This document shows positions 44,443-58,951 of a stretch of 64,000 nucleotides of DNA, one piece after another (positions within the stretch are counted from its first letter, which is position 1; each line of letters starts with the position of its first letter). The stretch covers positions 127,077 to 191,076 of the forward strand of contig NW_022985448.1 of NCBI RefSeq assembly GCF_010093595.1, read 5' to 3'. Source of the DNA: Mytilinidion resinicola. Lineage: Eukaryota > Ascomycota > Dothideomycetes > Mytilinidiales > Mytilinidiaceae. The notes beneath the pieces are model-generated. The model was not told the DNA's origin. It ran no database searches and worked only from the letters and a program-made list of their open reading frames with translations. A program made the position numbers and the translations under genes.

Positions 44443-44477
44443 AGGGCACGCGTGCTGTTGTTTCGCACGCGTGCCCT
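44443..44477. repeat. perfect 13-bp hairpin in the LINE4 3' end
   Basis: AGGGCACGCGTGC (44443-44455) and GCACGCGTGCCCT (44465-44477) pair perfectly across a nine-base loop. It lies about 310 bp from the tail. Confidence 0.95.
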
Positions 44478-44604
44478 TCGTTAAGGCGTTGGTCCTTGAA
44501 TTGAATAATGTATGTGGGGGTAGTGCTGTATAGGCTGCGATATATATAGGGGCTGCTGTATACGGGTGGATACAGCTGTTGGGTAGGTGCGTGATATAGG
44601 CGGC

Positions 44605-44690
44605 GTAGTATACGTAGTATGCGTAGTGTGTGTAGTATGCGCAGTATATATAGTATGCATAGTATGCGTAGTATGCATAGTTGTATAAAG
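44605..44690. repeat. tandem TAGTATGCA-like repeat in the LINE4 3' region
   Basis: A run of short units close to GTAGTATGC. In the LINE3 copy the same place (about 41700-41755) has decayed to TATATACTA units. Confidence 0.75.
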
Positions 44691-47600
44691 TTGTAGGAGG
44701 TGGAATACCTACGTCTCCGCCTCTGCCATCTCTCTGGCCACCGAGAGGTATAGCAGGAGGTCCGTCCTTTGGAGGAGCCATTGGGCCACGGCCTTTCTTC
44801 CTTTCTAGCTTCTGTAGAGCTGTTTATACGTCCTCGTCTTGGCCTTCTGGAACAGCTCGCCCCTGCCCTTAACGTGTCTTCCGCAACTCATTACAATGTG
44901 TTTTGGGGATTAAAGGCTATGCCCGCAAGGGCATGCCGGCGTCGGGTGGCCGGGCACTCTTATACAGTGGAGGTAACCGTTAAGCCCTATATACTCCGTC
45001 CGTAGGTTCGTAATAATTGTGCTCTCTACCTTTGTAAGTCCTTTATATAGTGCCTCTTGTTGTTTGCTCTATTTAGTGTCGAGTGCTAGTGTTAGGGGTC
45101 CTTAGCGTAGTTCTTTACAGTAGGCTTCCTATTCCTTCTTCCACTTCTCTTTGTATTCATCCTGGATTATGCCACGCCTCGTGCGCCTATAGGATTCTTC
45201 CGATTCGCCTTCGTATTATGCGGCTAGCCGTGATGCCTTCGCCGCGAGCTTGCGGAGTTTGTCGCGCCTGCTTAGGCCGTACTGTGGTGTTCCTTTCGGC
45301 CTGTATTTAGCACGGACTGTTTCTTTTATGCGGCTGCATTAGGTTTCAATGTGCTTGCGGGCTGGCCCCTCGCGTGTGCGGTCCGCGTAGGCCACCGTAA
45401 GTTCCTCTAGCTTTAGCCGGAGTAGAGGGCATAATGTTTTATACTCTATTACCCTAATATTTATTATTTTATATGCCCCTAAGATAGTATAAAGGCACTA
45501 GTTCTGTGCTATTTTAAGCTGCTTAATTTTTATCTTACTAATCTGCTTTTTTATACCCGGTATAGTATACTAGAAAGTATATCTATATATAATAGCAGGC
45601 CTAATAACCGCCGAGTATATTATATATGCCTTCCGGAAGCTTACGCCCTAGGTTAACGCTGTAAGCCTTATAAGGGCCCCTATTTAGGCTATAGCTTTAT
45701 TCTTTATAGTATTAATATACAGGCCCTATTTAAGTTTAGAATCTACCTAGACCTTTAGTATTTTTAGGTTTATTATAGGGTTTTTAGTAAAGCCCTATAT
45801 ATTAACTATAGCTTTTATATTAATAAACCTACGGGCTTTTATAAAGTATATTAGGTAGTATTTATCTAGCGTAAAAACTGCTCTATACTTTTTTACCTAC
45901 TCTATACACCGGTTATACGCCCGTTTAATAGCTTTATAGTTTTCTTTTATACTTTTACTATATATAAAAATATTTATATTATTAATAAACCTATAGGCTA
46001 TTATATTACTGCGCTATAGTATTAGTAGAAGTATACTAGTAAAGAAAAGGAAAAGTATTAGTAATAGGAAGAAGCCCTGTAGTATTTCTATAGTAACTAT
46101 AATAGGTTCCGCTATAAAGTTTCTAATAGTAAGCCTTATAGTATAGTTCTATAGAAAAAACTTTATAAACCTAACTATCTACTTTAGTACTTATTAAATC
46201 TATAGGTTATATATTATACGTTTATATAATATATAGTTAAACGCCTTTAATATATCTAGGCTAAAAAGTAATACTATAAGCTATAGGTTTCCTTTCTATA
46301 TAGCGTGGATTTATTTAGTAAAAAGCTTAAGTACTGTTTATATTAAATATCCTAGTCGTGCCCCTATCTAACTAAGTAGAAGTATATTTTTTTCTTCCGT
46401 AATTTTCGATAGCTATATAGCTATAATTTATTTAAATAGCTTACCTATTATTTCTAGTAAAGCGATCGGCCTATAGGCCTTTACTATTATATAGAACGCT
46501 TTTTAGGGCTTATATAGCACTACTATAATAGAATTTTTAAACGGCTAAGAATAGTATTTTTTATATAGGCACTTTATAAAAAACCGAGCTAGTATAGGCG
46601 CTAGCTATATTTCGCACTTTTTAAGAAACCTATTAGTAATTCCTATAATACCTAGGGCTTTATTTAGGGTAGTTCCTATTAGCGCTAAAAAAATATCCTT
46701 AATTATAATATCTAGCGTAGTATTATACGGTTCCGGGTATTAGAACCTTTTTAGGTTAAATAAGTCTATATTAGCCGGAGGCGGAAAAAACTGCTCTACT
46801 AGTATATATACTTTTATTTTATTATCTATATATAGAATAGAGTTCTTAGGTTTTAAAAAAAAGGGAAATTAAGGCAGAGGTTTTAATTCCTTACTAGCTA
46901 TATAGCCCTAATTAGCTAGCTTCTATATACTTTTTAGGTTTTTTATTACTTTTTTTACTATATAGTTTTCTTTTTATAGTTATACTAGATATAGTATAAT
47001 ATTTAGTCTTTTATAAATTATAATAAGCGCTATATTTTATACGCTCTTCTAGTTTTATATACTTTTTCTAAGTATTTTTCTAACTATACTAGTAATACCT
47101 GTTTTAATAGCCTTATAATAGGTACTATAGCAGTAATTATAGCCTGTATATATTTATAAAAAAGGCGTGCGAATTTATTAAGGTTCTTCTCCGTATTTTA
47201 AAAGTTATTTTAGTTATTTAGCTTATTTAGCTAAGTTTAAAGGTGCTCCTGCGCTTTTTTCTAGTTAGTATTCTTCTATAGCTAATATTATAGCTATTCT
47301 ACTACGCTTAGTAGAGTAATATTAAACTCTATATATATAGGGCGGTAATCTAAATTATAGTTCTATTTTTCTTATACTATATAAAAAGTAGTTTATTTTA
47401 TTAGCTATTCTATTATAAATATAAGGTTAATTATAGACTATAATATTCCTTTTACCTATATTTCTATACCTTTCTCTATAGCCAGGTCTATTCCTGCTTC
47501 TATTATAATACGGATAAGCTTTTTTACTTACTTCTTTATATTTATTACTTATATTCCTTTCTATAATAGGTAATATAGGTTTATATTACCTATAAAAACG

Positions 47601-49865
47601 TGCTCCGCGTTGTTATTATTTAGCAGTAGAGGTAGTATAGCTATAATTCCGTTTAGTTTTAGGTTATAGATATTATAAATTTAGATATCCTCTCTACTAG
47701 TATAGAGAAAAAGGGTAATAAGGTCTAGTAAGTAGTGCTCTACTAACTACTAGTTAATATTAAGGTTTTTATTAATATATATATATATTTTTATATATAG
47801 GCTTCCTCTATATAAAAGGTAATAAAACTTTATATAGAGTATTATATACTTTTATTACTATATATTCTTCTATAGCTTTTATATTACTAGTACTAGCGGT
47901 TAAGGCTAGGCTTTCTCTACTTTTTCTAGGAACTTCCTCTAGGTTTTACGGCTTTTATTAATATTATACTATATAATAGTAAGTATACTAGGTTGTTCTA
48001 ATATTAAACTATATCTATAGTATCTGCAGCGTTTACTGCACCTATTTCGGCGCGTAGTTGCTAGCTTATATTATCTTCCTATAAGAATAGCACTTAGGTA
48101 ATAGTTTTAAGTTATAATAGTCTATCTATATTTCTATACGTTATTAATTAAGTTAACTTAGTTAGAGGCTATAAAAATAGTAATATAAAGTAAAAAGTAT
48201 ATAGTATCTAAAAAGGCGTTTAATAGGAAAATTACTGCGTTAAATAAGCAGTCTATATTATTCCGTTAATTTTTAGCTAGCTTAGGTTTTTATTAGAATA
48301 CTTAAATATTTTCGGTTATCCTACTTTTTTTAGTACTATTAGCGCTGGCCCTAGTTCTATACTACCTTTGCGTGTATTATTATTAGCAGCTTTTTTCTTC
48401 CTAGACTAGGTTAAGGTTATATATACTTCTAGCAGGGCCTAAAGCGTGTATAAGCTCGGCCCCTTATTAGTATTATATTAGTATAGCGTTGCCTACTTTT
48501 TTAATATAGCCTGTAGCTAGGCCCTTTTTCTTATACTATATTTAGCACTATATACCGGGTGGTTTCTTTTATAGTTAGTGCACTTTTTAGTATTTATTAC
48601 TATATATTATTTTATATTATATTCCCCTATATATACTATATATCGAATATTCTTCTTATAGTATTTTATAATATACCTATAGCCCTGGTATCTAAAGCAC
48701 TATATAGCTATAAAGCCTGCTTTATATTTTAAAGCTATTAGTAATTATTTACTTATTATAAATCCCTTTATAATAGCTTTATCTACTATTGCTTTTATGC
48801 GCATACTAGTAATAATTAAGCTAGCGTATTAGCCTAGGTCCTCTCGCGCAGCCTTAATACCTTTCTTATTTTTCTATATTATTTTTTTAATAACTACGCC
48901 TAGATTAATTATCGCGTTAGCCCTAATAATATTATCTTTAAGTGTTTAGCTTTCTAGGTCTAAGTTTTTAGGTACTTTATACACCTCTATTAGCACTGCA
49001 GGCAGTTATATATATACTATCTTACCTAGCACCTACACCTATTTCCTTTTTTTAAGCAGTGCTTTCTTTATAGCCTTATCCGTAATATATACCTTAATAT
49101 TTCTACTCTATAGCTTTTTTATACCGCTAATCTTTATTATATCCGGTAGTTTAGCTGCTTAAAGCTTCTAGGTAATAGTTATATTTATATCTACTATAGT
49201 TATAGTTCGCTTATTATTATTCTTAATATAGATAGTAATTTTATAGATATTTATAGGTTGCCCTATATACTACCTATTTCCTGCTGCCTTTCTATATTGC
49301 GCAGCTATACCGCTTAGTATAGCTAATAGTATTATACCTACTGCTGCTGCTACTGCTGCTGCTATAGTATACGTCTTCCCGTGCGTTAACAATACGTGTA
49401 CCTTCTTTTTTCGTGTCCTCTATTATTTTTATTAGCTTTTTCTATAGTATCTGCTATAGGTCGTTCGCAGTATCCGAAAAGCCGAATAGAACGCGTTTTA
49501 TAAAGTTATAGAGGGTTTAAACGATTATATTTATTTTAAGGAATTAGATTAGCTTATTCTATAAAAGGGTTTATATACTATATACTTTATTAATAAGGTC
49601 TTAGACGTTCTAGTAGACGTTTTTAATAGGCTTCGGGTTTTAGTATTAGTTTTAGCGTTATTATTATTGTTATTAATGCTATTGCTAGGGCGGCTGCGAG
49701 TTAAAGGTCGCAATTCGCGGTATACCTACTATAACGCCGCCGGCACTACTTATAGGGCTTTAAGGCTGCGTATAATTATTTACAGGGCCTTAGATAGCCC
49801 CTAGAAGCCCTTTTTAGGTTGTATTTCTAAGATGCTATAGGGTTAATTATATTGTGTTTTTTTTA

Positions 49866-50837
49866 TTAAGCCCTATATATTCCGTTTATAAAAGCGTAAT
49901 AATTAAGCTTTCTACTTTTATAAGCTTATAGTATTTAGTTGCCTAATTTTTATTCTATTTTATATTAAGAGCTAGTATAGAAAGGCCCTTTTATTTTTTT
50001 CTATAGGCCTTCTATTTATTCCTCTACCTTTTTTTATATACTTCCTATATTACTTCTTATTTTAAGAGCTTATATAAGTTATTTAACTGCTCTTTATACT
50101 TTAGGGCTAGTGCTATAGCCTTAACTATAAGCCTCTTTAGTATATTACACCGGCTTAGCTTATATTTAGGCGTTTTCCTAGGCTTATAGTATCTTTTAAT
50201 AGTGTTTTTAATAGTGCAGTATATAGTTTTAATATACTTTTTAGCCTAGCCTGCATACGTGCAGTCTATATACGCTACTATAAGTTCCTCTAGCTTAAGC
50301 CTTAGAAGGAGGTAAAAGGTTTTATATTTAAGCGTTTTAATATCTATTATTTTATACGCCCCTATAATAGTATAAAAAAAGTAGTTCTAGGCTATTTTAA
50401 GTTATTTAATTTTTACTTTACTAATTTATTTCTTTATACCTAGCGTTAGAAACTAGGTAGTATACCTATATATAAGAACCGGCCTAATAACTACTAAGTA
50501 TATATACTATGCTTTTTAGAAGCTTACGCTTTATATTAATACTATTAGCCGTATAAAGGCTTCTATTTATACTATAGCCTTTTCCTTTATAATACGTATA
50601 TATAGGCCCTATTTAAGTTTAAAGTTTACCTAAACTTTAAGTATATAGAGCTCTATAATTAGGCCCTTTATAAAGCTTTAGATATTTACTATAGCCTTTA
50701 TATTTACTATATTTAAACAACGCCTTATAAAGTATATAAAGTAATACTTATCCAGGGTAAATACTATACTATACTTTTTCGCCTACTTTATATACTATAT
50801 ATACGCACTTTTAATTACCCTGTAGTTTTCTTCTATA
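49866..50837 (-). mobile_element. LINE5 fragment, 3' half, minus orientation
   Basis: Decayed RT and C-terminal sequence aligned with LINE3 and LINE4. It is cut on the left by the LINE4 5' end and on the right by the LTR of chromovirus A. Confidence 0.7.
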
Positions 50838-51747
50838 TATTATAACCCGTAATATAAACTACTTAAGCGTAGCAGTACTTATAAAAATAAGTAAGTAGAT
50901 AAAACTAATTATATAGAACTAGGTTATAGGACTAAAAGGGTTATATATAGGGCGTATAGGGATTCTAGATTCCCCTATAGACTGCTAGTAGATAGAAACG
51001 ATCTAAAAATAAGATATTATAAAAATAGGGTTATATAATAGCTTAAGAAGCTTAAAATAATAAGCTAAATAAGCGCTTAAAAAGCTTAAGGCTATAAGCT
51101 AGGTAAACGCTTAAGGGGCTTAAGGCTAAGAGCTGTATAAGTAAATAAGTTTTTTAGAACAGAGCTTTATATATAAAAACGCTTCTTTATATAAATAGAA
51201 ACCTTATATTTAATTTAAGACTTTAATACTACCTATTAGAAGTAACTACCCTATTTTATACTTAAAATTAATCTTACCTTACCTTTAAAAACTATTACAC
51301 CCCGATAATAACTTAACCTATACCCTGCCTTAGTATATAATACTTAAAAGGTATAGAAAAAACAACCTATTATACTTTAAACACCGCTATATTAAAGAAG
51401 TTATATATAAATAATTAATTAAAATAGCCCTACTAAGCCCTACTAACCCTTTTAGGCAGTATAACTACTAAACTAACTTTAACTATACCCGAGGTAGTAA
51501 TATATATATAGGTATTACTTATATAGCTATAAGTACTAGGAGAAGCTAGTAATACTAAGAATAAAAAAATTGCGGCCCTATAGGGAAATCTCTAGACTAT
51601 TTAAAAAAAGCTTACTATTAGTAGAATAGTTAGCTATAAAGGCTATAAAATAAATAAACCCGAAAAGTTTACTAGTAATAAAGGAACTTTATAAGCGTTT
51701 ATAACGCAGATAAAACTATACCTGTATATAAACTAGAGCAACCTTAA

Positions 51748-52281
51748 TATTATAACCCGTAATACGAACCACCTAAGCGCAGAGGCACTTACGGAGATAA
51801 GTAAGCAGATAAAACTAATTACGCAGAACTAGGTTACAGGACTAAAAGGGTTATATATAGAACGTATAGGGATCCTAAATTCCCCTATAAACTGCTAGTA
51901 GATAGAAACGATCTAAAAATAGGATATTATAAGGATAGGGTTACGTAATAGCTTATTAAGCTCGTAGAGAAAAGTAAGTATAGAGCCGAGCGAGCGCTTA
52001 TCGGGCTTAAGGCGCTTAAGGGCTATAAGTTCTAAAAGTAAAATAAGTAAAAAGGTTTCTTAGGACGGAGCTTTTATATATAAGAACGCTTCTTTATATA
52101 AATAGGAACTTTATATTCAACTTAAGACTTTAATACTACCTATTAAAAGTAATAACCCTATTTTATATCTAGATTAATTATTACCTTACCTTTTAAAAAC
52201 TATTATACCCTAATAATAACTTGCCTATACCCTGCCTTAGTGTGTAACACTTAGAAAGTATAGAAAAAACAACCTATTATA
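51748..52281 (+). repeat. 5' LTR of chromovirus B
   Basis: 534 bp, same length as the 3' LTR. The usual TG start reads TA, in keeping with RIP. Confidence 0.9.
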
Positions 52282-55200
52282 CTTTAAACACTGCTATATT
52301 AAAGGAGTTGTATATAAACGATTAATTAGAATAGCCCTACTAACCTTTTTAGGCAGTATAACTGCTGGACTAACTTTAATAATACCTAAGGTAGCAATAT
52401 ATATATAGGTGTTACTTATATAGCTATAAGTACTAGAAAAAGCTAGTAATACTAAGGATAAAGAAATTGCGGCCCTATAGGGGAATCTCTAGACTATTTA
52501 AAAAAAGCTTACTACTAGTAGAATAGTTAGCTATAAAGGCTATAAGATAAATAAACCCGAAGAGTTTACTAGGGAAAGAGGAGCTTTATAAGCGTTTATA
52601 ACGCAGATAAGGCTATACCTGCGCATAAACTAAAGCAACCTTAAATTTAAATTAAATAAGGTCTGTATAGCAGCTACCTTCTTAAAAAAAAAAGCGTTTA
52701 ACTAGTTTAACCTAATACTTATAAACTAGCTCGGCAACGCTAATACAGATAATTAGAAACTAGAAACTAATATTATATTTAGCAATTATAAATACTTTAA
52801 GTTAGCACTGCAGATAACCTTTAGAAACACCGATAAAGAACGGATAGTAAAATAGAAAATAGTAGTTCTAAAGTAAAAAGGCTTAACTAGCCGCTATACT
52901 TTAGAATTTATGCAAATCGCGTTTAAGCTATTATAGGGAGATAAAGCTCTATAAGTATAGTACTATAGAGGTCTTAAAAAAAACGTTAAGAATAAAATTA
53001 TATAAGGCGAAAGGCCTCTAATACTTTATAAACTTAAGGAAATAGTAATATAGATTAATAGTTAATAGTATAAATAATAACTAAAACAGGCAGATAAAAG
53101 GGGACTTTATTCCTACGCCTAACTAGCTAGACTAAAACTAAGAGTAACTAACCGCGACTACGGAGATTGCATAGAGATTAATATTGCAAAACAACGTAAT
53201 AACTAGAAGAGTAGACCAATTACTAATAAAGAGAGGTAAAATAGAAAGCGCAGCGGCGCATGCCTATTATACGGAGAATAAGAACACTTCGCGAGCAAGT
53301 ACTCTAAAAACACCCGAATAGCAGTAGTTATAGCAAAGCTAAATATAGACCGCTATAATTCTATATTATAAACCGCGTGCTATAACAATAACTGCTTTAC
53401 CTATTAGTTAGATAAGTAGGTAATAGGGTACTATCTAATATAAAAGGTAAAGGGATGTACTATTACTATAATAAGGAATAAAAAGTATAATAGCGATTCT
53501 ATAGATAACTACTACGCGGACGTAAAAGTTAAGAGTATAGAAATCGACTACTTATTAAAAACGGATAAGGCGTTCTAGATAATTAAACCGCAATTAGAAC
53601 CCTAAAATAATATACCCGAGCTATAAACTAATAGCGAAACTAAGTTACTAGATATAGAAGTATAGGTTAACAGGGTTATAGCCACGTATAAATAAAGCGC
53701 AAGAGAGATTCTCGCACGCCTTAATAAAGGACGAGAAGCGCAGGAGGCCGAAAATACTATAGCGGGCGCAGAGCTAAAAGAACTAGTAAGTTACTAATTC
53801 CTAAGAGCTATAGAAAGAGTTACCGGACAACTTATTAAAAAAAAAGGAGAAAAAATAGCTACAGCTGCAGGAATAACAACAACAACGCCAACCCTTAATA
53901 TAGAAACTTGCGCGAAATTAGATATATTTAAAGGCTTAAGCCGTAATATCTAGATAAAATAGAATAATAAATTACCTGTTAAAAACAGTAAAGGGTACTA
54001 TAATAGTAATAAAAATTGCGAACTAGAAAAGTGGTCTAGTAATAGAGAATTTAGTATAGAACTAGAGCGGGAACTGCTAAAGCTATATAAAAAATAAACT
54101 AAGATTAAAATCTATAGGGTATTGCACTCTATTAGCGAAATAGGTGTCTATAATAAGGAAGATAAACGGCTAGATAGAAACCACCTACTTTATAGACAGA
54201 TATTTTAGGTATTATATATTAAAGATAAATGCGATAAGCACGTAATATATAAGAAATATTAAGGATAGTACCTATATTAGATAAGATATTATATTATTAC
54301 GCAACTAGTACTGTTTAAGAAAATAGAGCACTATATTATAGGTAAGAAAAACGAACTTATAGAAATAGCTACTATAGTTCTAGACCCTTAGTACCTAATA
54401 GAATATAGAAAAGGTAAAAACTAGCGAATATACTACTAGGACTTATATCTAGTATATTATAAAATAAAACACGCGAACTATTAGCTATAAAAATAGCTAA
54501 AAAAACAAGCAGGCGCTTAAGTAATAGAACGGCTAGAGTAGCTAAGAATAGAGTTCTATAGAGCAGCTAAAAGCGAAAAAATACAAACCGTAACTATTAC
54601 TACTTTAGTAGGAAAAGCCTATATTATAGAAAAAGAAAGGAACCTAGTAATATAGCCTAACTCTATTCCTATTTAGAACTATAGATATATAATTCTATTA
54701 GTTAAAATTAGTAGAAACCCGGCGAAAGTACTGCTAAATAGTAGCGTGCAGGGAAATTTTATATTCTATAACTTTATTAAAAGAAACTAGATCTTCTAGT
54801 AATAGAAAAACAGACCTTATAAACTATATATAGTAGATAGCACACCTATATAATATAGTAATAGGCAGGTAACTATAGAAACTTAACTAGGTGTTATATA
54901 GATAGAAAAATATAAGAAAACTATTAGTATAGATATAATAGATATAGTAAAATATAATATAATTTTAGGTATACTATAGCTAAAGTAGTATAACTCCTAA
55001 GTTAATTAGAAGTTTAGTAAGGTATAGATCTAATTAGAAAGCGGACTAAAGGGCACCCTGCGCTAGAATAAGCCTAAGTAAAAATAAAATATTAATATAG
55101 ATACCTTAAAAGGTAAAAAAGCCTAAAAAGAAAATAGGGTAGTAAGCTAATAGTAGCCTAGACCCCTAAGCAGCCGGTAGCTAGCTAAGGCAGTAAAAGC

Positions 55201-58189
55201 ACTAAATATACTAGAAAAATATAATAAATTTAAAGGAATTTTTATAGAAAAGGTTTAGAATATACTACTAAAGCACTAACTTTAGGATTACTATATTCCT
55301 CTAGTACTAGGCGAATAACCGCAGTTTAGACTAATCTATTTACTAGCCTAGAGTAAGCTAAAAGTACTAAAAAAATACCTGGAAAAAAACCTAAAGTAAG
55401 AATTTATTAGACTATTAGAATTGCCCGCAGGTTACCCTATAATATTTATTCCGAAACTAAATAGCAAGCTACGCCTTTATATAGACTATAGATAACTAAA
55501 TAAAATTATAATTAAAAACTACTATCTATTACCTTTAATCTCCAAACTTAAAAACTAACTATATAAGGCTAAGTACTTTATAAAAATAGACCTATATAAA
55601 GGGTACTATTTAATTAGAATAAGAAAAGGAGAAGAGTAAAAGACGGCTTTTAAAACTTAATATAAATACTTTAAGTATATAGTAATACTATTTAGGCTTA
55701 CTAACGCGCTAGCAATATTCTAGGCAGTAGTTAACTTAGCGCTAAAAGGCTACTTAGATTAGTTTATAGTAGTATACCTCGATAATATCCTTATATACTT
55801 AGAAACGCTAAGTAAATATAAAATACACGTGTAAAAGGTGCTTAAAAAACTTAAAGAATACAACTTTATAATAAACCCGGATAAGTATAAGTTCTACAGG
55901 TAGAAAGTCGGATTCCTAGAATACGTTATTAGTCTAGAACAGATTAAGATAGAAGAAAGCAAGGTGTTCTCTATCTAAAAATAGCTAGAACCTATAAATT
56001 TAAAGGAACTATAGTTATTTTTAGGGTTAGCTAATTACTATAGGCAGTTTATTAAGGGCTACTTAAAAATTATAGAGCTATTTATAGAACTTACTAAAAA
56101 GGATATTAAGTATAAATAAACTTTAGAAGCGCAGAGCGTATTTAATAAACTAAAGGCACAGTTTACCTTAAAACTAGTATTAGCAATCTTTAATCTATAG
56201 AAACCAGTTACTATTAAAAGTAATATATTAAATAAAGTATTAAAAGCAATACTTAACTAACTAGATAAATAAAGGAAGTTATATTCTATAGCGTTCTACT
56301 TATAAAAGCTAAGCCTAGCTAAGCTAAACTATAATATCTATAATAAGAAACTACTGGCTATAGTAAAAGTATTTAGTTAATAAAAAGTTTACCTTAAAAA
56401 AGCGGTATATATAATATAGGTGTATACAGACTATAAAAATCTAATATACTTTACTATAACTAAGGAGTTAAATAGAAAATAGGTAAAATAGTTAGAAAAA
56501 CTAGAAACCTTTAATTTCAGGATTATATACTAAAAGAGATCTAAAAACGCTTATATAGACGTATTTAGCCAAAGGCCGGACTATATAAAAGGAGCCGGAA
56601 AAACTAGGCAATTTATACTTAGGAAAAGAAGTTTAGAAACCCTTAAATTTAACCACGCGTAAGCAGTAGCTACTTATAGGTTTAAGGATAATAAGTAGTA
56701 TAAATAAATTAAGGCAGCTTAGAAACTAGATTAAAAGAGCCGGGATTTAGCAGGTTATAACTGGCAAAGTTTGCGCCTAGAACCTATAAACTAAGAACAC
56801 GGAGAAATCTAGAACAGTATTATTACCTTATAGAATAGGATATTTGTACCTAAAACCTTATAAAAAGAGCTTATTAAGGAATTCTATAGTATACTAGTGC
56901 ACGGGCACTAGAAAGTGGAAAAAACACGGGAAAGAATTATAAGAATATTCTATTTCCCTAGACTCCGGAAACTAACGGAGAAAATTATATATAAATATAA
57001 GTGTATAAAAAATAAGTCGGTATAACACGCACTGTACAGACTAATAAAGAGTTCTTCTACACCGGAAAAGGTATAGGAATTTATTATATAGGACTTTATA
57101 GTTAAGCTACTATAGTTTATTAAACCTATAACAGGTATAAAGTATAACGTAATATTAGTAGTTACGGACTAATTAACTAAATATACCTACTTTATCCCTT
57201 ATTAAAAAGTATTAATAGCAGAAAATCTAGCCTATACTTTTTTAAAGTATGTTATTAGCAACTATAGGCTACTCTAGAAAATAATTTCAGACCGAGATAA
57301 GCTTTTTATATTAAAATTCTAGCAGACTTTTACCACGCAACTAGGAATAAAGCATAAGCTTTCTACGGCGTTTTACCCTTAGATAGACGGGTAAATAGAA
57401 AGGCTTAATTAGACTTTAGAATAGTACCTATAATACTATATTAATTACAGGCAGGATAATTAGGTATTACTACTACTAATAGCCTAATTCGCCTATAATA
57501 GTATATTTACGGAGATAATAAAGGTATTACCCTTTTTTATAAACTATAGTTTTAATCTAAAGGCGTATTAAAAACCCTAACTTAATAGTATAAAGGCCTA
57601 AAGGGCATTGCTATTAGTTAAAAATATTAAGAAGCTATAGAGACAGCTTTTAATAGATATCTAATTCCTAATACTAAGGTTAGCGAGATATTATAATTAA
57701 TACTAGAGTGTTGCACTAACCTTTAAAAGGGGGGATAAAGTCTACCTACTCTGTAAAAATATTAAAATAAAATAACTAAGTATAAAGTTAGACTATATTA
57801 AGATTAGACTATATTAAGATTAGACTATTCGAAATATAGAATATTATTAGCCTAGTAAACTATAAGCTTAGGCTACCTAATAGGATAAAAATACACCCGG
57901 TTTTCTATATATTACTACTAGAACCCGTACTACTAAATACTAAGCTGGAAAATAATATTAAGGTTAACAATAATAATAAATATAAGGTCGAGCAAATCCT
58001 AGATTCCTAATAGCATAGTTAGTAAAAAGAGTACCTAATTAAGTAGAAAGGATATAACACCTCTAAAAATATATAGGAACCGGTTAAAAGTTTAGCGAAC
58101 TGTTAGGAACTCCTGCAGCAGTTTCACCGCTAGAATCCGGAATAGCCTAGAAAGACGGCAATAACGCACTGTCTAACTAGGAAGGATTA

Positions 58190-58790
58190 AAGGAATCTGG
58201 AGACAGAATACCACTGCTATATAATTAGAATATATAGCAATAGAACGGACGGCTGGCAGTACCCAGTACACCCCGAGAGAAAGAAGAATACCCGACAGTC
58301 CCCGAGGCAGAAGGAAAGCCTTCCTGCTCGACACGCTCTTGTTCTTTCTGCTTAGCCTCTTTCTAATTATCTTCCTTAAGCTCTTCTAGAGTCTTAAAAC
58401 CACAATATATTATCTCCTTACCACGCTTACGCAGCAACTCTTTTTAAGAATCTAAATGCTTAAGCTTTGTTATAGCAGCTCTCTAAGCATCTAAAAGAGA
58501 AGATAAGGTCGCACGAGTCTCCAACTCCTCGCAACGGAGTTTGTCCTCGTTATGGGACAACCTTCGCCCTAACCAGTTTAGCAAAGAAACAAATATATAT
58601 ATAAGTGGACAATAGCTTACAGGCAGCTGCTAAGATGCCAGCAATATTATAGTTCGATTGTTGCGCCCGAACGCAGGCTGCATAACAATCCGAGTTAGGT
58701 GTGGAAACTATACACGATAAACCCCGAGACTTGCACCGGGAATAAGGTATAACTTTTAAACCAGACGCGTTAATATAATTAGCAAGCATA
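58190..58790 (-). pseudogene. antisense Cys-rich ORF between chromodomain and 3' LTR
   Basis: On the strand opposite to gag-pol, a decayed frame reads CKSRGLSCIVSTPNSDCYAACVR-type sequence (start near 58789), and after breaks KELLRKRGKEII, LEELKEDN and GYSSFSRGVLGTASR. The Cys pattern resembles small zinc-finger proteins found in repeats of other ascomycetes. The same ORF lies in the Gypsy fragment at about 43200-43790. Its function is unknown. The part near 58200-58560 is unusually free of RIP. Confidence 0.6.
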
Positions 58791-58937
58791 AGACAGCTTT
58801 CTTATTTCTTAGCTTTTAAGGCGTTAGATATTGTAAAAGAAGAAATAGAGTGGCACGATAACGGCCTAATAGATAGGGCATCGCCAGCTACTTATCCGAG
58901 ACCCTACCACGGAAATACTTTCGGGCCGAAAGCCTTA

Positions 58938-58951
58938 GAAGGGGGAGCGAG
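58938..58951 (+). other. polypurine tract of chromovirus B
   Basis: GAAGGGGGAGCGAG directly before the 3' LTR is the expected plus-strand primer site. Confidence 0.7.

Larger units (their letters stand above)
44118..49865 (-). mobile_element. LINE4, near full length, minus orientation
   Basis: About 5.75 kb, running from its 5' end at 49865 to a TTA-rich tail complement at about 44124-44137. ORF1 is at about 49770-48000, endonuclease at 47780-47330, RT at about 46700-45500 and the C-terminal part at 45440-44750. The last 1.3 kb is lightly mutated and shows CPCGHSL and SPKHIVMSCGRHV, a Cys/His finger typical of LINE C-termini. The stops there replace Gln or Trp codons. I found no matching target duplication at its two ends, so a border has been rearranged. 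Confidence 0.82.

Noticed and set aside
44389..44872. Tyr/Ala-repeat minus-strand frame and overlapping plus-strand frames
   Set aside because: They cross the tandem TAGTATGCA repeat and 3' region of LINE4, downstream of its coding part.
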